Program-made: the position numbers and the translations under genes | The notes under the pieces: model-generated | Told to the model about the DNA's origin: nothing | The model's input: only the letters and a program-made list of their open reading frames with translations | The model's database searches: none | From: Terana coerulea | Lineage: Eukaryota; Basidiomycota; Agaricomycetes; Polyporales; Phanerochaetaceae | Direction: 5' to 3' | Assembly: GCA_024811115.1 (NCBI GenBank) | Contig: JAKOGH010000307.1 | Span: 1 to 64,000, forward strand | DNA length: 64,000 nt | In this document: in pieces, positions 1 to 11,065 of the stretch | How positions within the stretch are numbered: the first letter of the stretch is position 1 | Layout of the letters: the number at the start of each line of letters is the position of its first letter

Positions 1-9
1 GGGGTGTAG

Positions 10-839
10 ATCCTCGGTGTGCTCATCACCGGCATGCTCGTCCCGTACGACGACCCGAGTCTACTGAACGGCAGCGGCACGGCGGCCGAGTCGCCGTACG
101 TCATCGCAATCACGCGCTCGGGCATCAAAGTCCTCCCGCACATCATCAACGCGTGCATCTTCACCTCCGCGTTCTCCGCCGGCAACTCGTTCCTGTTCTC
201 CTCGTCGCGCGTGCTGTACGGGCTCGACGCTGCGCGGGCAGGCGCCGCGCTTCCTGACGTACTGCACGAAGAAGGGCTTGCCGCTGTTCGCGGTGCTCGC
301 CACCGGCTCCTTCGGGCTTCTCTCGTTCATGAACGTGTCCAATAACTCGGTGACGGTGTTCAACTGGTTTGTGAACCTGTCCGCCATTGGCGGCTTCATC
401 GGCTGGTGGGGCATCAACATCACCTACGTCTTCTTCTGTACGTTGCTGCTTTTCCGCCATTTCACTTCCGCATCGACTTATCCTATTTTTTTCAGACCGC
501 GGCATGCGCGCGCAGGGTTTCGACCGCCGCAAGCTCGTGTACAGCAGCGGACTGCAGCCGTGGCTCTCGTACTGGGGCATCTTCTGGACGACGGTCTGCA
601 TCCTCATCAACGGCTACGCCGTCTTCTGGGACTTCAACGCGTCCGACTTCCTCACCGCGTACATCAACATCCCGCTCTTCTTCGTGCTCTACGTCGGCTG
701 GAAGCTGCTCAAGCGCACGAAGGTGTGGAAGCCGCACGAGATGGACTTCGTGACCGGCATCCCGACGCTCGAGGAGACGGAGCTGCCGGAGCAGCCGCCG
801 CGCCACATCTGGGACAAGATCTTCAACATCGTGTTCTAG
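10..839 (+). CDS. AAT-family amino acid permease, C-terminal part (frameshifted)
   Basis: Plasma-membrane amino acid/proton symporter of the fungal AAT (YAT) family; only the C-terminal third is in the window. The tag at 7-9 reads as a 3' splice acceptor and the exon opens at 10 with ILGVLITGMLVP, a typical membrane segment of the family. A GT..AG intron at 438-495 rejoins as FFYRGMRAQG, and the protein ends at 839 after a cytoplasmic tail with EMDFVTGIPTLEE and HIWDKIFNIVF. Between SSRVLYGL and FLTYCTKKGLPLFAVL the reading frame slips by one: one extra base lies around 226-228. Removing it restores the usual family spacing. Either the gene is freshly broken or this is an assembly error; similar one-base slips occur in other genes of this window. 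The family call is firm; the substrate cannot be told from this part. Confidence 0.88.
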
Positions 840-1324
840 TGTTTCGGCGCGGAGGCGTCTGGGCTGGGTTGTGTAGGATTACGACTTGCGTATAATATCA
901 CCTGTATTGTTACTCTGCTTCTTACTATTGCATCTGAATCACTAAAAAGCACAGCTGATTTGCATATGGCTAGGGCTGTTTGGGGGCTGGCGTGTAAGGC
1001 CTAAGGGCTGGCAGGAGCCTGAGATCGTACACCGTCGCCGCTGGTTTTGCAGCAGTGTGGACGCTGCCAGTGGACATTGGTCGAACTGCGTCGGGATTGA
1101 TCCGCTTTTCTGATCCGGTTCGGAGGAGAAATCGAGCGCTTACGCCGAAGTCCGGTGAGCGCATACATCCAGCACTTGCTCTCTTCCGTAGCTGTCTTCC
1201 AAACTCCTTCAGGCCACTACGATGAAGAATACGTTCGAGCCAGATTAAAGGTGGTTACTCTCTCGTTTTAGGTGTGAAGCAGCAGCAAGGTGCGTCAGTC
1301 CCTAGTTCTCTTTGGTTTTGAGTT
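840..1324. other. permease 3' flank, no gene seen
   Basis: Contains the 3' UTR of the permease (840 to about 955), which is copied again at 6690-6816. No coding pattern or recognisable repeat is seen in the rest. Confidence 0.5.
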
Positions 1325-2175
1325 GGCGCGAACTAGTGTTGCCGCAGGGCAGGGCAGGGCGACTCCAGGGTGTCCGGCATCGTTCGGCATCGTGCCCTGG
1401 GGCACCCTGGGTTCCATGTGGCGCTCCCCAGGGCAAGTCCAGGGCACCCTGGGGCGTGAGCGCCCAGCAGTGGTCAACGCGAGAAACAGACTGTAACGTC
1501 CGTTGGGCTCCTGCTCAGCACTCTGAAAGGGTACCTCATGTTTATAAATATTAGCTACACTACCAAGCAATATGTTAGGTGGCTTGGTAATTTTTTAAAT
1601 TGTGTTTGTACGCTGCGAGGCTCTGTCCAGAACAATGGTGAGCACACTTGGCATCCCAAGGTGGTATGCATCGGCGAGAAAATTGTCAGATCATAGAAAT
1701 AGCCTTTAAACGATAGTCTGAGTCAATTTATGATATTTGAATCGAGGTTTTAGTCCACTCCACGTGCTCACAGTGGCACTGACCGTGGATAAGGTCTCCC
1801 GTGACTAAGCGCGCATTGAGAGCTCGAGCTTTTGGTGTCTGAGACAATGCTAGTCGAAAATGACTAGAAATCGAGCCAAGCATACAACGACGCATGGGAT
1901 TATTGTAAGGCTGTGTTAGAATATATCAAATATTGCTACAGAGCACTAATATGTGTGTATCGTTGTATATTTGCACTCAATATAAGTAAGCCAGAGGCAA
2001 AACATGTCGAGGACACCTCTTGGAGGCTCGCACCCCAGGGTGGTCCAGGGCGACCCTGGGGCGCACGAGGCTCCCCAGGGTGCCCCAGGGCGCCAATGCC
2101 GAGATGCCGTCAGGGTAGGGCAGGGCATGCTCCAGGGTTGCCCTGCCCTGCGGCAACACTAGCGCGAACGTCTCA
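1325..2175. repeat. GC-rich fold-back (inverted repeat) element
   Basis: Two arms rich in CCCTGG/CCAGGG words (about 1325-1480 and 2025-2170) face each other across about 550 bp of AT-rich DNA. The clearest match is the core CTAGTGTTGCCGCAGGGC at 1333, whose reverse complement is at 2138-2163. Each arm is internally near-palindromic because of the repeated CCCTGG motif. No transposase or target duplication was identified. A fold-back/MITE-like repeat is the best description. Confidence 0.6.
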
Positions 2176-2246
2176 TAAATATGATCAGGTATTGGTTTGC
2201 ACTCTACCAGTCCGACCCGATTCAAGCTTGTCCTACCCTGTGCAAC

Positions 2247-5200
2247 ATGTCTGTCGACCCCTCAAGGTCGCGCCGTTAGTCCGGCTAAACGATCCCCAGA
2301 CTTGGAAGACAAATCTAGGAAGACACCACCAGCTGCGCGAGCCATGGATTTCTCTGAGCGCCTCGAGTGTAACTCTGTTACACAGTCTCGTATACATTCC
2401 TTTACATATCTTCCCCTGACCTCTAGCGTACACACACGGACCATTAGCATACACATCCAAACCGTAGTTACATCTCCCCTTCCATATATTGGAAGGACTG
2501 CCACTTCCAGCAACACCACCTCCGAAGACTGAACCTTCCCACGCCCGTTCATACATATACCTCCCTCCCTCATAGATGGATCCCCAGTCTTTCCTTCCGT
2601 CTACACAGGTATGCCCGTTGTCTCACCATAGCTACTCTCATGTACTTACCAGTCTTTCCTTCCGTCTACGCAGTTTGTTCCCGTTCTCTCGTTTGATCTG
2701 AGTGTTTCCTGCCACTGCACACAGCAGGCTTCCATTGAGCTGTTGTTTCGCCTGCGGCAAGCTCACCACAGGATATGGAACACGTTGCTTTTGACCGAAT
2801 TTCTCGCTACAGTTGTGTGTCTCGTCCTGGACAAGCACTTGTGTGGCTACACCCTGTACAAAACAACATGGAATGCCAAGCGAGACAACTGGGTTGGTGA
2901 GAAGTCCATTCCCTGCAGCAGCATACTACGGGACGACTGACAGTCTGCATAGACACTGCAATATATGGGCTATCTCCTCGAGATATTTCATTTGTGCATA
3001 CTCCACATCGTTTTATCCGGCCGATATGCAGTACGAGAGCGCTGTCGTTGTCGAGATCAAGCACGCCACCGCGAACCTAATCATAGCCAGCCAAGAACAC
3101 TTTTGGAAAGCCCTCTGAGATGTACAGACGCCCCTGTTGGACTCTTCTGCCAGCTGTGCTGCTCCCATTGACAACAGCAAGCCCGCTCTCCACAGATCCC
3201 TGTTTTATTATTACGCTGTACACTCGGTCGATACAGCAGAACTACAAGTACGCATTATGGTTTTATCTTTTGTGCACTCAGTGAAGTGATGGGCTTTCTT
3301 ATTGTACAGCATAATGCAGCCGATGCTGACCGAAGAAACCTGCCTGATGCACGTCATGCTCTGGATCTGGGTTCATACTCAAAACCGAGATACTCGACTG
3401 GGTGCAAAGACACTGTTTGGCGACTTCATTGCTGGCAACAGAGCTCTGTAAATGCCAGAAGCTATACGACGAAGCTGCAATTGGCAACACGGGACCGGAG
3501 ATGATCTTAGAGGCAATGTTACAAGACCTGAAGGACCAAGGCACAGAGAACGACGAGCTATACTCAATTCTGGTGCTCGTAGTCTCTCTCCATCGCGACC
3601 AAATTTCAGACAGCATCTCTCTTGACGCGCCTTCTGAGCAGGACAAATTCTTGTCTGCCTTGGCCGCCCTATCGTTGACAGCTCTGCAGCGGCAAAGGTG
3701 CCAATTGTGCTAAGGACCTGATCGACGGTGCAAATGTCTTTCAGCAAGAATTCATGTATTTGTCATACGTCTGCTTGTATATGACCCGCCAGTGCCTGTG
3801 TTCTGTGCACTGAGGTTAGCTCATAGGGAGGCTGTAATCTAGGACCGTGCTCGACATGCAAACTCCTTGAACACCTAAACCCCATATACTTCGCAACTCA
3901 TTTCCGTGTATACCGTGAATTGTCAGGTTGCTTGCCAAACAAGTCGCAGCAGTGCTGGAGATAACTGATACCATGCTGGCAGGTAAGCAGGCAGAAACGC
4001 CCGCTCTGTGCTAGTACACTGCCAAGAATCTGCATTTACGTTTCATCGCAGAACAAATCTCGCAACTTGCAACGTGCTGCGCAAAAATCATCCAATGGCA
4101 TCGCCCGCCCGCCAACTTCGACAAGCAGACCAAGGCAGTATACCGCTACATGCACAAGGCCTGCGTAGATGCACTACACGTTCTTCAGATGGAGCAGTCC
4201 GTCCGGGTACATCCTACATAGCCAGCATTGAAGCGCAGCTGGACTGCGTTCGTAAAGGCCCTCCTGCTGCTAGACACGGGCCCGGTGTTCCTGCCACTCC
4301 GCTGTTGCGGCTGCATCTGGAAAAAAATATTTTGTCAGACCACACTGCCGTAGTTCTGTACTACTCAGACCACTCAGACCACTCCAGACCTTCCGGTTTT
4401 GGGACTGTATCAGTCTGGAACAGTCCATAGTCTTCACTACAGGGTATAGATAGTCTGAGCTTATACTTACTTGGGACCAGTGATATGTATCGGAGCTGAA
4501 TTGATGATGTATTTGCTTTGAGTCTCTGGAGCAAAGGATCATGTATTCTATTTACAATTGCCTATATACAGATGTAACATGAAGACACACAACTAGGGGA
4601 GTGTAGCAGATGTCAACATATCCACTCAAGCATAGAACAGATGCGCTGTAACCATCCTAGATAAGATCAACAGCACGATGCCTGGCGCGCAGCAGGCCTT
4701 GCAGCGGACAATGGAGATCTTCGGTATACATGACGCGCTTTGCGCTCGCGTGCAAGATTATCGAGCCGATGCAGAGCCGGCACGCTCGCGTCGCGCTACG
4801 TGAAGGTATTGCAGCGACTGGTCTGCGGTAGTGAAAAAAGGCGCAAATTGAACAGTAGAGTTGTAGGCATCATGCACGCACTTGTAGTGAAGGCTCTCAT
4901 GGTCCTTGGCGGGCATCTGTTACTAACTCTCGTTAAGCACTCTAAGCTCCTCCTCCTAACCAGTCTACACGGTGTTGAAGCTGGTAGGCTTGCAGGTGCG
5001 AGCAGGCTGCTAACAAGGTGGTGTTGTTACTATAGTTGTGCAGGTGTATGTTCCTTCGATGCTATGGGGTAACTCGAGGAGTGGCGCTGACTTTTGAATC
5101 TTGACGTGGCTAGCGTCCTTGTATCGAAAACCTATGACAATGGTAAGTGCAGGGAAATGTACGCCAGAATGACAGCTGTATCGTGCACGGATTCCTGAGC

Positions 5201-6606
5201 GCTGTGCCGAAGGCGTTTGATGTTTGCCCTAAACCATCACGCGATTGTGAGAACTGGAGCCGTTCAACAAACATTGGCTTCACACAAATCTCCTCCTCTT
5301 GGACGCTTTTACTCACCATCCGGCCGACGCCCTCGAATGATGGAGACGAAAGACTGTCTGCGAGCATCTCATTGCATGACCTGCGTGCAGGAAGGCTGAG
5401 CATACCCACCCACCTGCCGCGAGTGACAGCCTGCTCCTCGAGCACATCGCTCTGGACGGTGTCGAGGAGGTGTCGAGCCGTCGGCAGCTCGGAACGCAAT
5501 GCGTTGGGAAACGACGCAATTTGCCATCGGCGGATACCGAAGATGCCATCCGTGACACGCTGCCTACACATCATAGAGTGTGAGTGCCGTTGCCGTTTGT
5601 TGTTAGAGTGAGAAACATATCGTCTCTTAGTATTGCTACATGGACTGTACCACCTCATTCCCGAACGTTGCTGGCCTCAACCTCGCCCCCCTTCTTTCTG
5701 AGATTCTGACAGATTGGTAAGCTCACTTCTTTTATCCTCATAGTTTTCTCTCGCATCACTCTGAATGGTAGATGCAAGCACGGAGGTCTTCGAGCCTGGG
5801 GGTGGTCTAAGGTAAGTCCTTCTCTGACTTCTGTCTCTGGTACTGAACTCGTCTTAGGTATGCATGCTTCACTGCGGCTGTGAACTCCCTCTTTCCTCCT
5901 GGTGCTCTGGAACCAGCTACCTACTCTATTCATGAATAGACTACTCCATGGACCTTTGTCCGGCTGGTTCCCCTATATTTACTATGCTGCCTCCCGGTCT
6001 ATAGCTCCTGGTAGTATGTATTAGATTAGATGATATGTGCAATACATTGGTTCAACCACACCAAGTCTACGTGCATCAGTGTGAATTAGAGGGTCCGGGC
6101 ATTGATCTAGGCAAGTCTGTATCTGCTGGACCTTCCAGACCACTGTGCTCAGGATTGATCTGGATAGTAATTGAGTGAGTACTCTAGATACATGCTGCTA
6201 CAAATTGGTTTTGGAACAAGGTCAAGCGTGGTCTGAGTGGGTCTGTACTGGAGGGTTAAGTCCAGTGATCTGAGTAGTCCGGATTGGTCTGAGCGCTGTA
6301 TACCACCTGTGCTTTTTCCAAATGTGGGAGCCGTGCCTATGCAGCGTCCACCCACACGCCCACCACTTGTGGGTTTGCACGGGCTGCTGGCTGGTATCAT
6401 ATTGTAATGCACAATGTCAGGAAAAGTGGGTCTTGCTGTGCCCATGTCATTGGCGTGCTCTAAGCTACTATGTTTTTAGCAACTGGAAACACCATAAAGG
6501 GCAGTCGCGGCGGCCGTTGGCCTCATGCCACATCCCAGTAACGGCTTTTCAGACTATCAAAACCGCATTAATCACGAAGGAAAAGGAGCGTGAACCAGGC
6601 AGATAG
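2247..6606 (+). pseudogene. MYND zinc-finger gene, copy A (broken)
   Basis: A decayed relative of copy C (11066-12964). The region 2247-2370 matches the first exon of C (DPQTWKTNL, HQLRE) but is out of frame after the ATG at 2247. About 360 bp of unrelated sequence follows, and similarity resumes at 2738 (LVLDKHLCGYT). Further exons lie at 3402-3713 (GPEMILEAMLQDLKDQG) and 4050-4313 (KAVYRYMHKACVDALH). The final MYND exon is cut after CCGC by a 2.0-kb TIR element (4314-6324) and continues at 6325 with WEPCLCSVHPHAHHLWVC and YCNAQCQEK. A last small exon follows an intron at about 6425-6478 and reads NWKHHKGQS, so the expected final zinc-ligand cysteine is a serine. MYND fingers bind proline-rich partner peptides; the role of this family is unknown. 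The insertion and the frame breaks mark it as a pseudogene. Confidence 0.8.
4314..6324. mobile_element. non-autonomous TIR DNA transposon, 2-bp target duplication
   Basis: This insertion splits the MYND exon of copy A. Its ends are CATCTGGAAAAA (4314) and TTTTTCCAAATG (6313-6324), an imperfect inverted pair. It is flanked by TG on both sides (4312-4313 and 6325-6326), so excision would restore the GGCTGGGAG spacing seen in copy C. Subterminal CAGACC words (4336-4390 and elsewhere) on the left and GGTCTG words (6218-6295) on the right resemble the transposase-binding arrays of CACTA-type elements. The interior has weak open frames (4740-5072 +, 5110-5658 -) with no recognised domain, so it appears non-autonomous. 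The same termini bound the elements at 40995-43486 and 55379-58714. Confidence 0.75.
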
Positions 6607-6618
6607 AAAGTGTTAGAT

Positions 6619-6816
6619 GCAATGGACTTCGTCACCAGCATCCTGACGCAGCTCGAGGAGATGGAGCAGCCCCGCCACATTTGGGACCAAATCTTCAACA
6701 ACATGCTCTAGGGTGGCAGTCTGGACTGAGTCGTATATTATGATGACCTACGTATAATATCGCCTGTATTTTTACTTTACCACTTACTATTGCACCTGGA
6801 TACTTAAAAACACATA
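6619..6816 (+). pseudogene. duplicated 3' end of amino acid permease gene
   Basis: Repeats the last codons and 3' UTR of the permease at 740-955. It carries MDFVTSILTQLEEMEQPRHIWDQIFNNML then a stop at 6709-6711, followed by the same UTR words (CGTATAATATC.CCTGTATT, CTTACTATTGCA). No upstream permease exons are present. It sits directly behind MYND copy A, so it is a passive fragment of a local segmental duplication. Confidence 0.85.
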
Positions 6817-7023
6817 TTGGCTTGACGCTTCAACGTGAGCGCTAAAGTTCATGTTCTCCACAATCGCTCGATTTGGCAATTAGCTTATGCAACAATCATG
6901 CATAGCTCTTCCTAAAAGACCTCTACTTACCACACTACACTCTCTACGAAGGGCTGGCTTTTGAGCGCACGCTGTTGTTAAATCTTATCCAGATCTGCAG
7001 GTTTTCCTGCATTTTCGCTCAGC
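6817..7023. other. short gene-free stretch
   Basis: Nothing recognisable between the permease fragment and the proposed start of MYND copy B. Confidence 0.4.
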
Positions 7024-9536
7024 ATGAGCACATCAGACCCGAGTCGGACTCCAACTCATGGACAACACTCTCAGAGTCCACCAGCTTACCAGAAGGTCAT
7101 GCCCTCTAAGCAAACTTCCTTCTGTCTAATGATGGACTGCGCGACTGTCACAATTTCAGCGCTAGTCTACAGCGCTTAGAGTGTAACATCAAGTCACGGG
7201 ACACGTTACCCAGTCGTCACAACAGCGTTACAAGATGCTGATCAGATTGGCTATGCGACGGACACATGGTTATCAGGGATATGCCTCATACGGACATAGG
7301 ATCATGGACTCAGTTCTGAATTCATTCTAGACTATGACCTCACTATAAGGTCACTATGACATCGTGTACTGGTAGTGTACAGTAGCTAGATTAGGACATC
7401 TAGATAGTGTTGATGATAGTATGATAGCTAGGTCAGATCTGATAAGGGAGTTAGAGCGGCGGTATGCTCTAGAGCCTTAGTCTTGGATCACCTGACTGTA
7501 TCAGTCAGCACATGGTATTGGAGGTCTTAGATAATGTCTGGGGTCCCTCTACACATATATATAAGAGGCTAGTCTGAGGGCTAACACCTCAGACTCAACA
7601 ACATCGTTGATTCATATCTCCTCTACTCGCTTTACTCAAAGTCCCCTGCTCTCCCCAACCCCTTCAAGCATTTCTAGCAGGTGAGTATTAGAGTTTTGTG
7701 ATAGCGACCACAAATTCACGCACAAAACCAAAGTTTTGCTTGCAGCACTCAACTCGGAGCCTGAGCATGCCGACAGGCATATGTAAACGTGCTCCTCCAG
7801 GCTGACTTCCCGTCAGCGGTGCTCAGGCTTCTGACTGAGTCGTATATTTGTGGATACAGCAGAGAAGAGTTGGAAGAGAAGGCGTTTCCTCTGGTGAGTG
7901 AGCTGTGTAACACTGAATGTACAGACTGGTGAGGTTGGAATGATTAGCTCTACATATTATGGCTGCTCCAAGTATTTGTTCGCTATGCATATCACCTCAG
8001 GAATAGTGACAAGCAGCCACCTCTCGAGCCAAAATCCTTGCACAGGGCTGTTGATGCAATCTTCTCCCGTATACCAAAGTTCTGAAACAATGTTTGGGAG
8101 CTGAGAGACAGTATGTTGGAGCTCAATGAGCCTCATCGGCCAATTAGCGAGGTGCCGTCTGTCATGGGTGCTATCTACAGGCAGCTCGTCGATGTCGTGT
8201 TTGTTGTATTCACCTTGCAAAGAGAACATCCGTGAGTAGCTTGCTGTGGACAAGGTCATATAATCATACTCTAACAGCATATGGCAGGGACATGCCCTTC
8301 GTGCACCTGGAGTTGCCACAGAGACCATATGATGCTTACCATCTGGGTGCCATGCAGGCAGTTTAGAACACAATGGGAAGCACTCAAAGTGGCAACGACA
8401 GCCTTCTACCCCTCGGTGTCCGAGATCTTCGACTTTGGGAAGTTGTATAAAGGCGTCTTCGCTTACTCCGAAAAGATACTGCTTTCTATGCTGAGAGATC
8501 TCAAAGACAAGTCTTTGCCTATAAGGACTTGCACACATCACTCGTCCTTGCATGCAATTTTCATCCCGAGTTCATACCCATTTGGTGCCTTCCCTATCAT
8601 CATCCACATGCCTTTGCAGCTCAGTGTCGTCTCAGCCAGTTTGGCCACATGCCAGCGCCTGCTCTGCTCTGGGAAAAGGACATCCGAGGGTGATCAGTTT
8701 ACAGCCAGACTGGAGTTTGCTTTCTTAATGTGAGTTTTTATTCCCAAGTAGATGTGCCTCGGAGACAGTGTTTTTACTACTACTTCTGACATGAAATTTT
8801 CCTTCAGCAGTGTGCTTGCAATGCCTCAATTATCTGAATCCAAAATGTGGACTATGCAACCCCTTGAGTCATGGATATATTCTATCATTGGTCTTATCGG
8901 CTGAGTCATTGGCATTCAATATTGGCTCGCATCTTGATTCCCAATGCATCAGGTGGGCTGGTATGTATATTACATCCTGAGTTTGTCACAGTGTAGGTAA
9001 ACTAATCTCATATTAAGACCAAGTTGCAACTGTGGTATTCAGGCTTTTCACACTATTGGAGTGGCTTCCAAGCAATCTTCATCTTGACAGTGAAAGAACC
9101 AAAAGAACTCTGTGAATGATCTGTCACATTCTATACAGCTACAAAGCTTGGTACACCATGTGTGACACACTCCATAGCAAGAGCTCCCTTGCTGTCCAAC
9201 CTTTGTGGCAGACACTGATCACTTAGTGTAACACCATCAGAGGGATGCTTCCACGCCTCGCCCCTAAAGCCTACAAGCCGCCATTGCCAGTAGAGCCCTT
9301 TGAGTGGTGTCACTGGACAGAATGCATGTGCAGCGTCTTCAAATCTCACCATCGCCTTCACATGTGCAAGGGCTGCTGGGTCATCACATATTGCAATACA
9401 GCATGCCAGTCCAGGTACGTTTGCACCTACTGTTGCTCATTCACATATCTGTGTACCAATATTGTATGCTATCAGAGATTGGGATGAGGGGAAGCACAAG
9501 GAGCACTGCGGCCGACCCAGAACATCACAAGTGTAG
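7024..9536 (+). pseudogene. MYND zinc-finger gene, copy B (broken by a solo LTR)
   Basis: Closest to copy D (15335-17190). The likely first ATG is at 7024; the first exon is interrupted at 7146-7703 by a solo LTR, then resumes with LLQADFPSAVLRLLTESY and CGYSREELEE (D has CGYSKEYLEE-like spacing). A later exon reads ISEVPSVMGAIYRQLVDVVF but has TGA where D has Trp (KF-stop-NNVWEL). Further exons contain SEKILLSMLRDLKDKS and SVVSASLATC. The terminal MYND finger is complete: CHWTECMCSVFKSHHRLHMC, KGCW, YCNTACQ, an intron at about 9415-9479, then DWDEGKHKEHC and a stop at 9534-9536. The frame is also shifted just after the LTR. The finger is intact but the gene is very probably dead. Confidence 0.75.
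7146..7703 (+). mobile_element. solo LTR of a gypsy-type element
   Basis: A 558-bp LTR beginning TGTCACAA and ending TTTTGTGATA (expected TTGTGACA, so one changed base), flanked by GCGAC on both sides (7141-7145, 7704-7708). It contains a TATA-like ACATATATATAAGAGG. It is strongly similar along its length to the LTR at 59725-60285 (reverse strand), which shows the family: a gypsy element. The exact 5-bp duplication and absence of internal sequence show a solo LTR left by recombination between two LTRs. Confidence 0.88.
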
Positions 9537-11065
9537 CATACCTTCAAACTCCAATGGGTGATGATCTCCTTTTGAAATTTTAGCACTTGCAGCTCTACAA
9601 ATTTAAGAGTATGTCCCCACTGGCTTGCCGAAGCATTTGTGCCGACTTTTTCGCAGTAAGTACCAAGAGGGGTGCGAAAGTGAATTTCCTGACATGCACC
9701 TCTAAAGTTTTGAGGACCCCGATCACCAGGGCGGTAGCGGGTGGTGTGAAGCATCACTCCACTTGCCGACGCACGGCATCGTTGGACACTCATAACCAGT
9801 CGCATCCCATTTGGCGTCCTTCACAATTTCCTGTCTCTTCCTCAGCATTTACGTGGCAAAAAGTCCATACAGCATATGAAAATGTTAATTGACTATAGAT
9901 ACTCATTAGTGCGATTTCTTCTCATGGATGGGCTCATTTTAAGTGGTGCTTACTTGTCAGCTCTGGGTGATACAACTCCAAAAATTCAATCTTCTTTCTG
10001 AAAATAGCCTTATAACTATATGCATCATTAAACAAAACATCGAAGCCGTGCATGGTTATGCAGGAACTAGACACGCTCTACAGCTTCTACTTGGTGAAGA
10101 CGCTGATTTCGCGACCCACATGGTCCAGACTTGCACGTGACTGACTTTCCAAATTGGCTGAGAGATCACTACCTTGTTGCGTTCGTCGTTCCCTCCTCTC
10201 ACACAAAAATTGCCCAAAATTGAGGGGCAGCATCGTAGTATGGTGTTTGTTATTCCTGTTCCAAAATAAGTACCCATAGCGGGGTAGGTCACAAGCTTAC
10301 GGGCTCTCTGCGAGAAAGACGCGAACAGGGACCCAAAACACCGCTACCGCCCCGGCTCCACCTGGCGTGCGTATCCCCGATTCAGATCTCGCCCCCCCTC
10401 TTGGTAAGTACCACTAATTATACACAGGCAACCGGCCAGAAGGCTGAAATTCGAAATCTTTCGGATCGTCGCTATCGAGGAGGGATCCCAGATTCTGGGC
10501 TGCATTTGCAGCATTGTGTCTGGAATCCGTCCGATCATGTTTTTGAGCAGATCCAGCCTGGGCAGCCAATGCCATGCCAGCGTTGTGCCAGCGGCTGCAT
10601 GAGGCGGGTTGGAGCGCGCGCTTACTCTCATCTTATCGAAGATCAGGGCCTTAGGATTTCGTTTTGAACACGATCCGGGCCTCGAAAGGAACATAATCAG
10701 ACGGATTTCACAGACCATCCTCCAACGAAGCGGTCGACACGGAATCAAAGCGATCTCATATCCCTGCCGTTGCACCGGGCCCCTGTGTAAGCGGCGGGAG
10801 CAAGGTGGTTTGATTGGCGCTTGTGCGAACTTTGAAGCGCTCACTTGTGCGGCTCTGTCAGATTCTAAGTCTGTGACCTGTCGTCGATTCAACCCGCTAA
10901 AGGCTACAATTCACTCAGCTTAAGCGAGTTTCTCGGGCTGAGTCCAGAGTATCTAGCTGGTGCGTTACTCTTTTTCAATTTCTCTACCTCAGATTGGACT
11001 CAACCATCTCGTGAATGCTACATCGTGACTTAAACAGCCTGAGCGTGAGTCCACGTCTGTACAGC
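9537..11065. other. spacer between MYND copies B and C; unassigned open frames
   Basis: No recognised gene. About 10270-10930 is richer in G+C than its surroundings and holds long open frames on both strands (10344-10892 on the minus strand, 182 codons; 10609-10923 on the plus strand), but neither translation resembles a known family or shows intron-bounded conservation. It may be a remnant of an old gene or repeat. Confidence 0.4.

Noticed and set aside
5110..5658. Captured gene inside the TIR element
   Set aside because: The translations in both orientations show no recognisable domain; left as uncharacterised interior sequence.
10344..10892. Minus-strand open frame of 182 codons as a gene
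   Set aside because: No family resemblance, competing open frames on the other strand, and no intron or promoter support.
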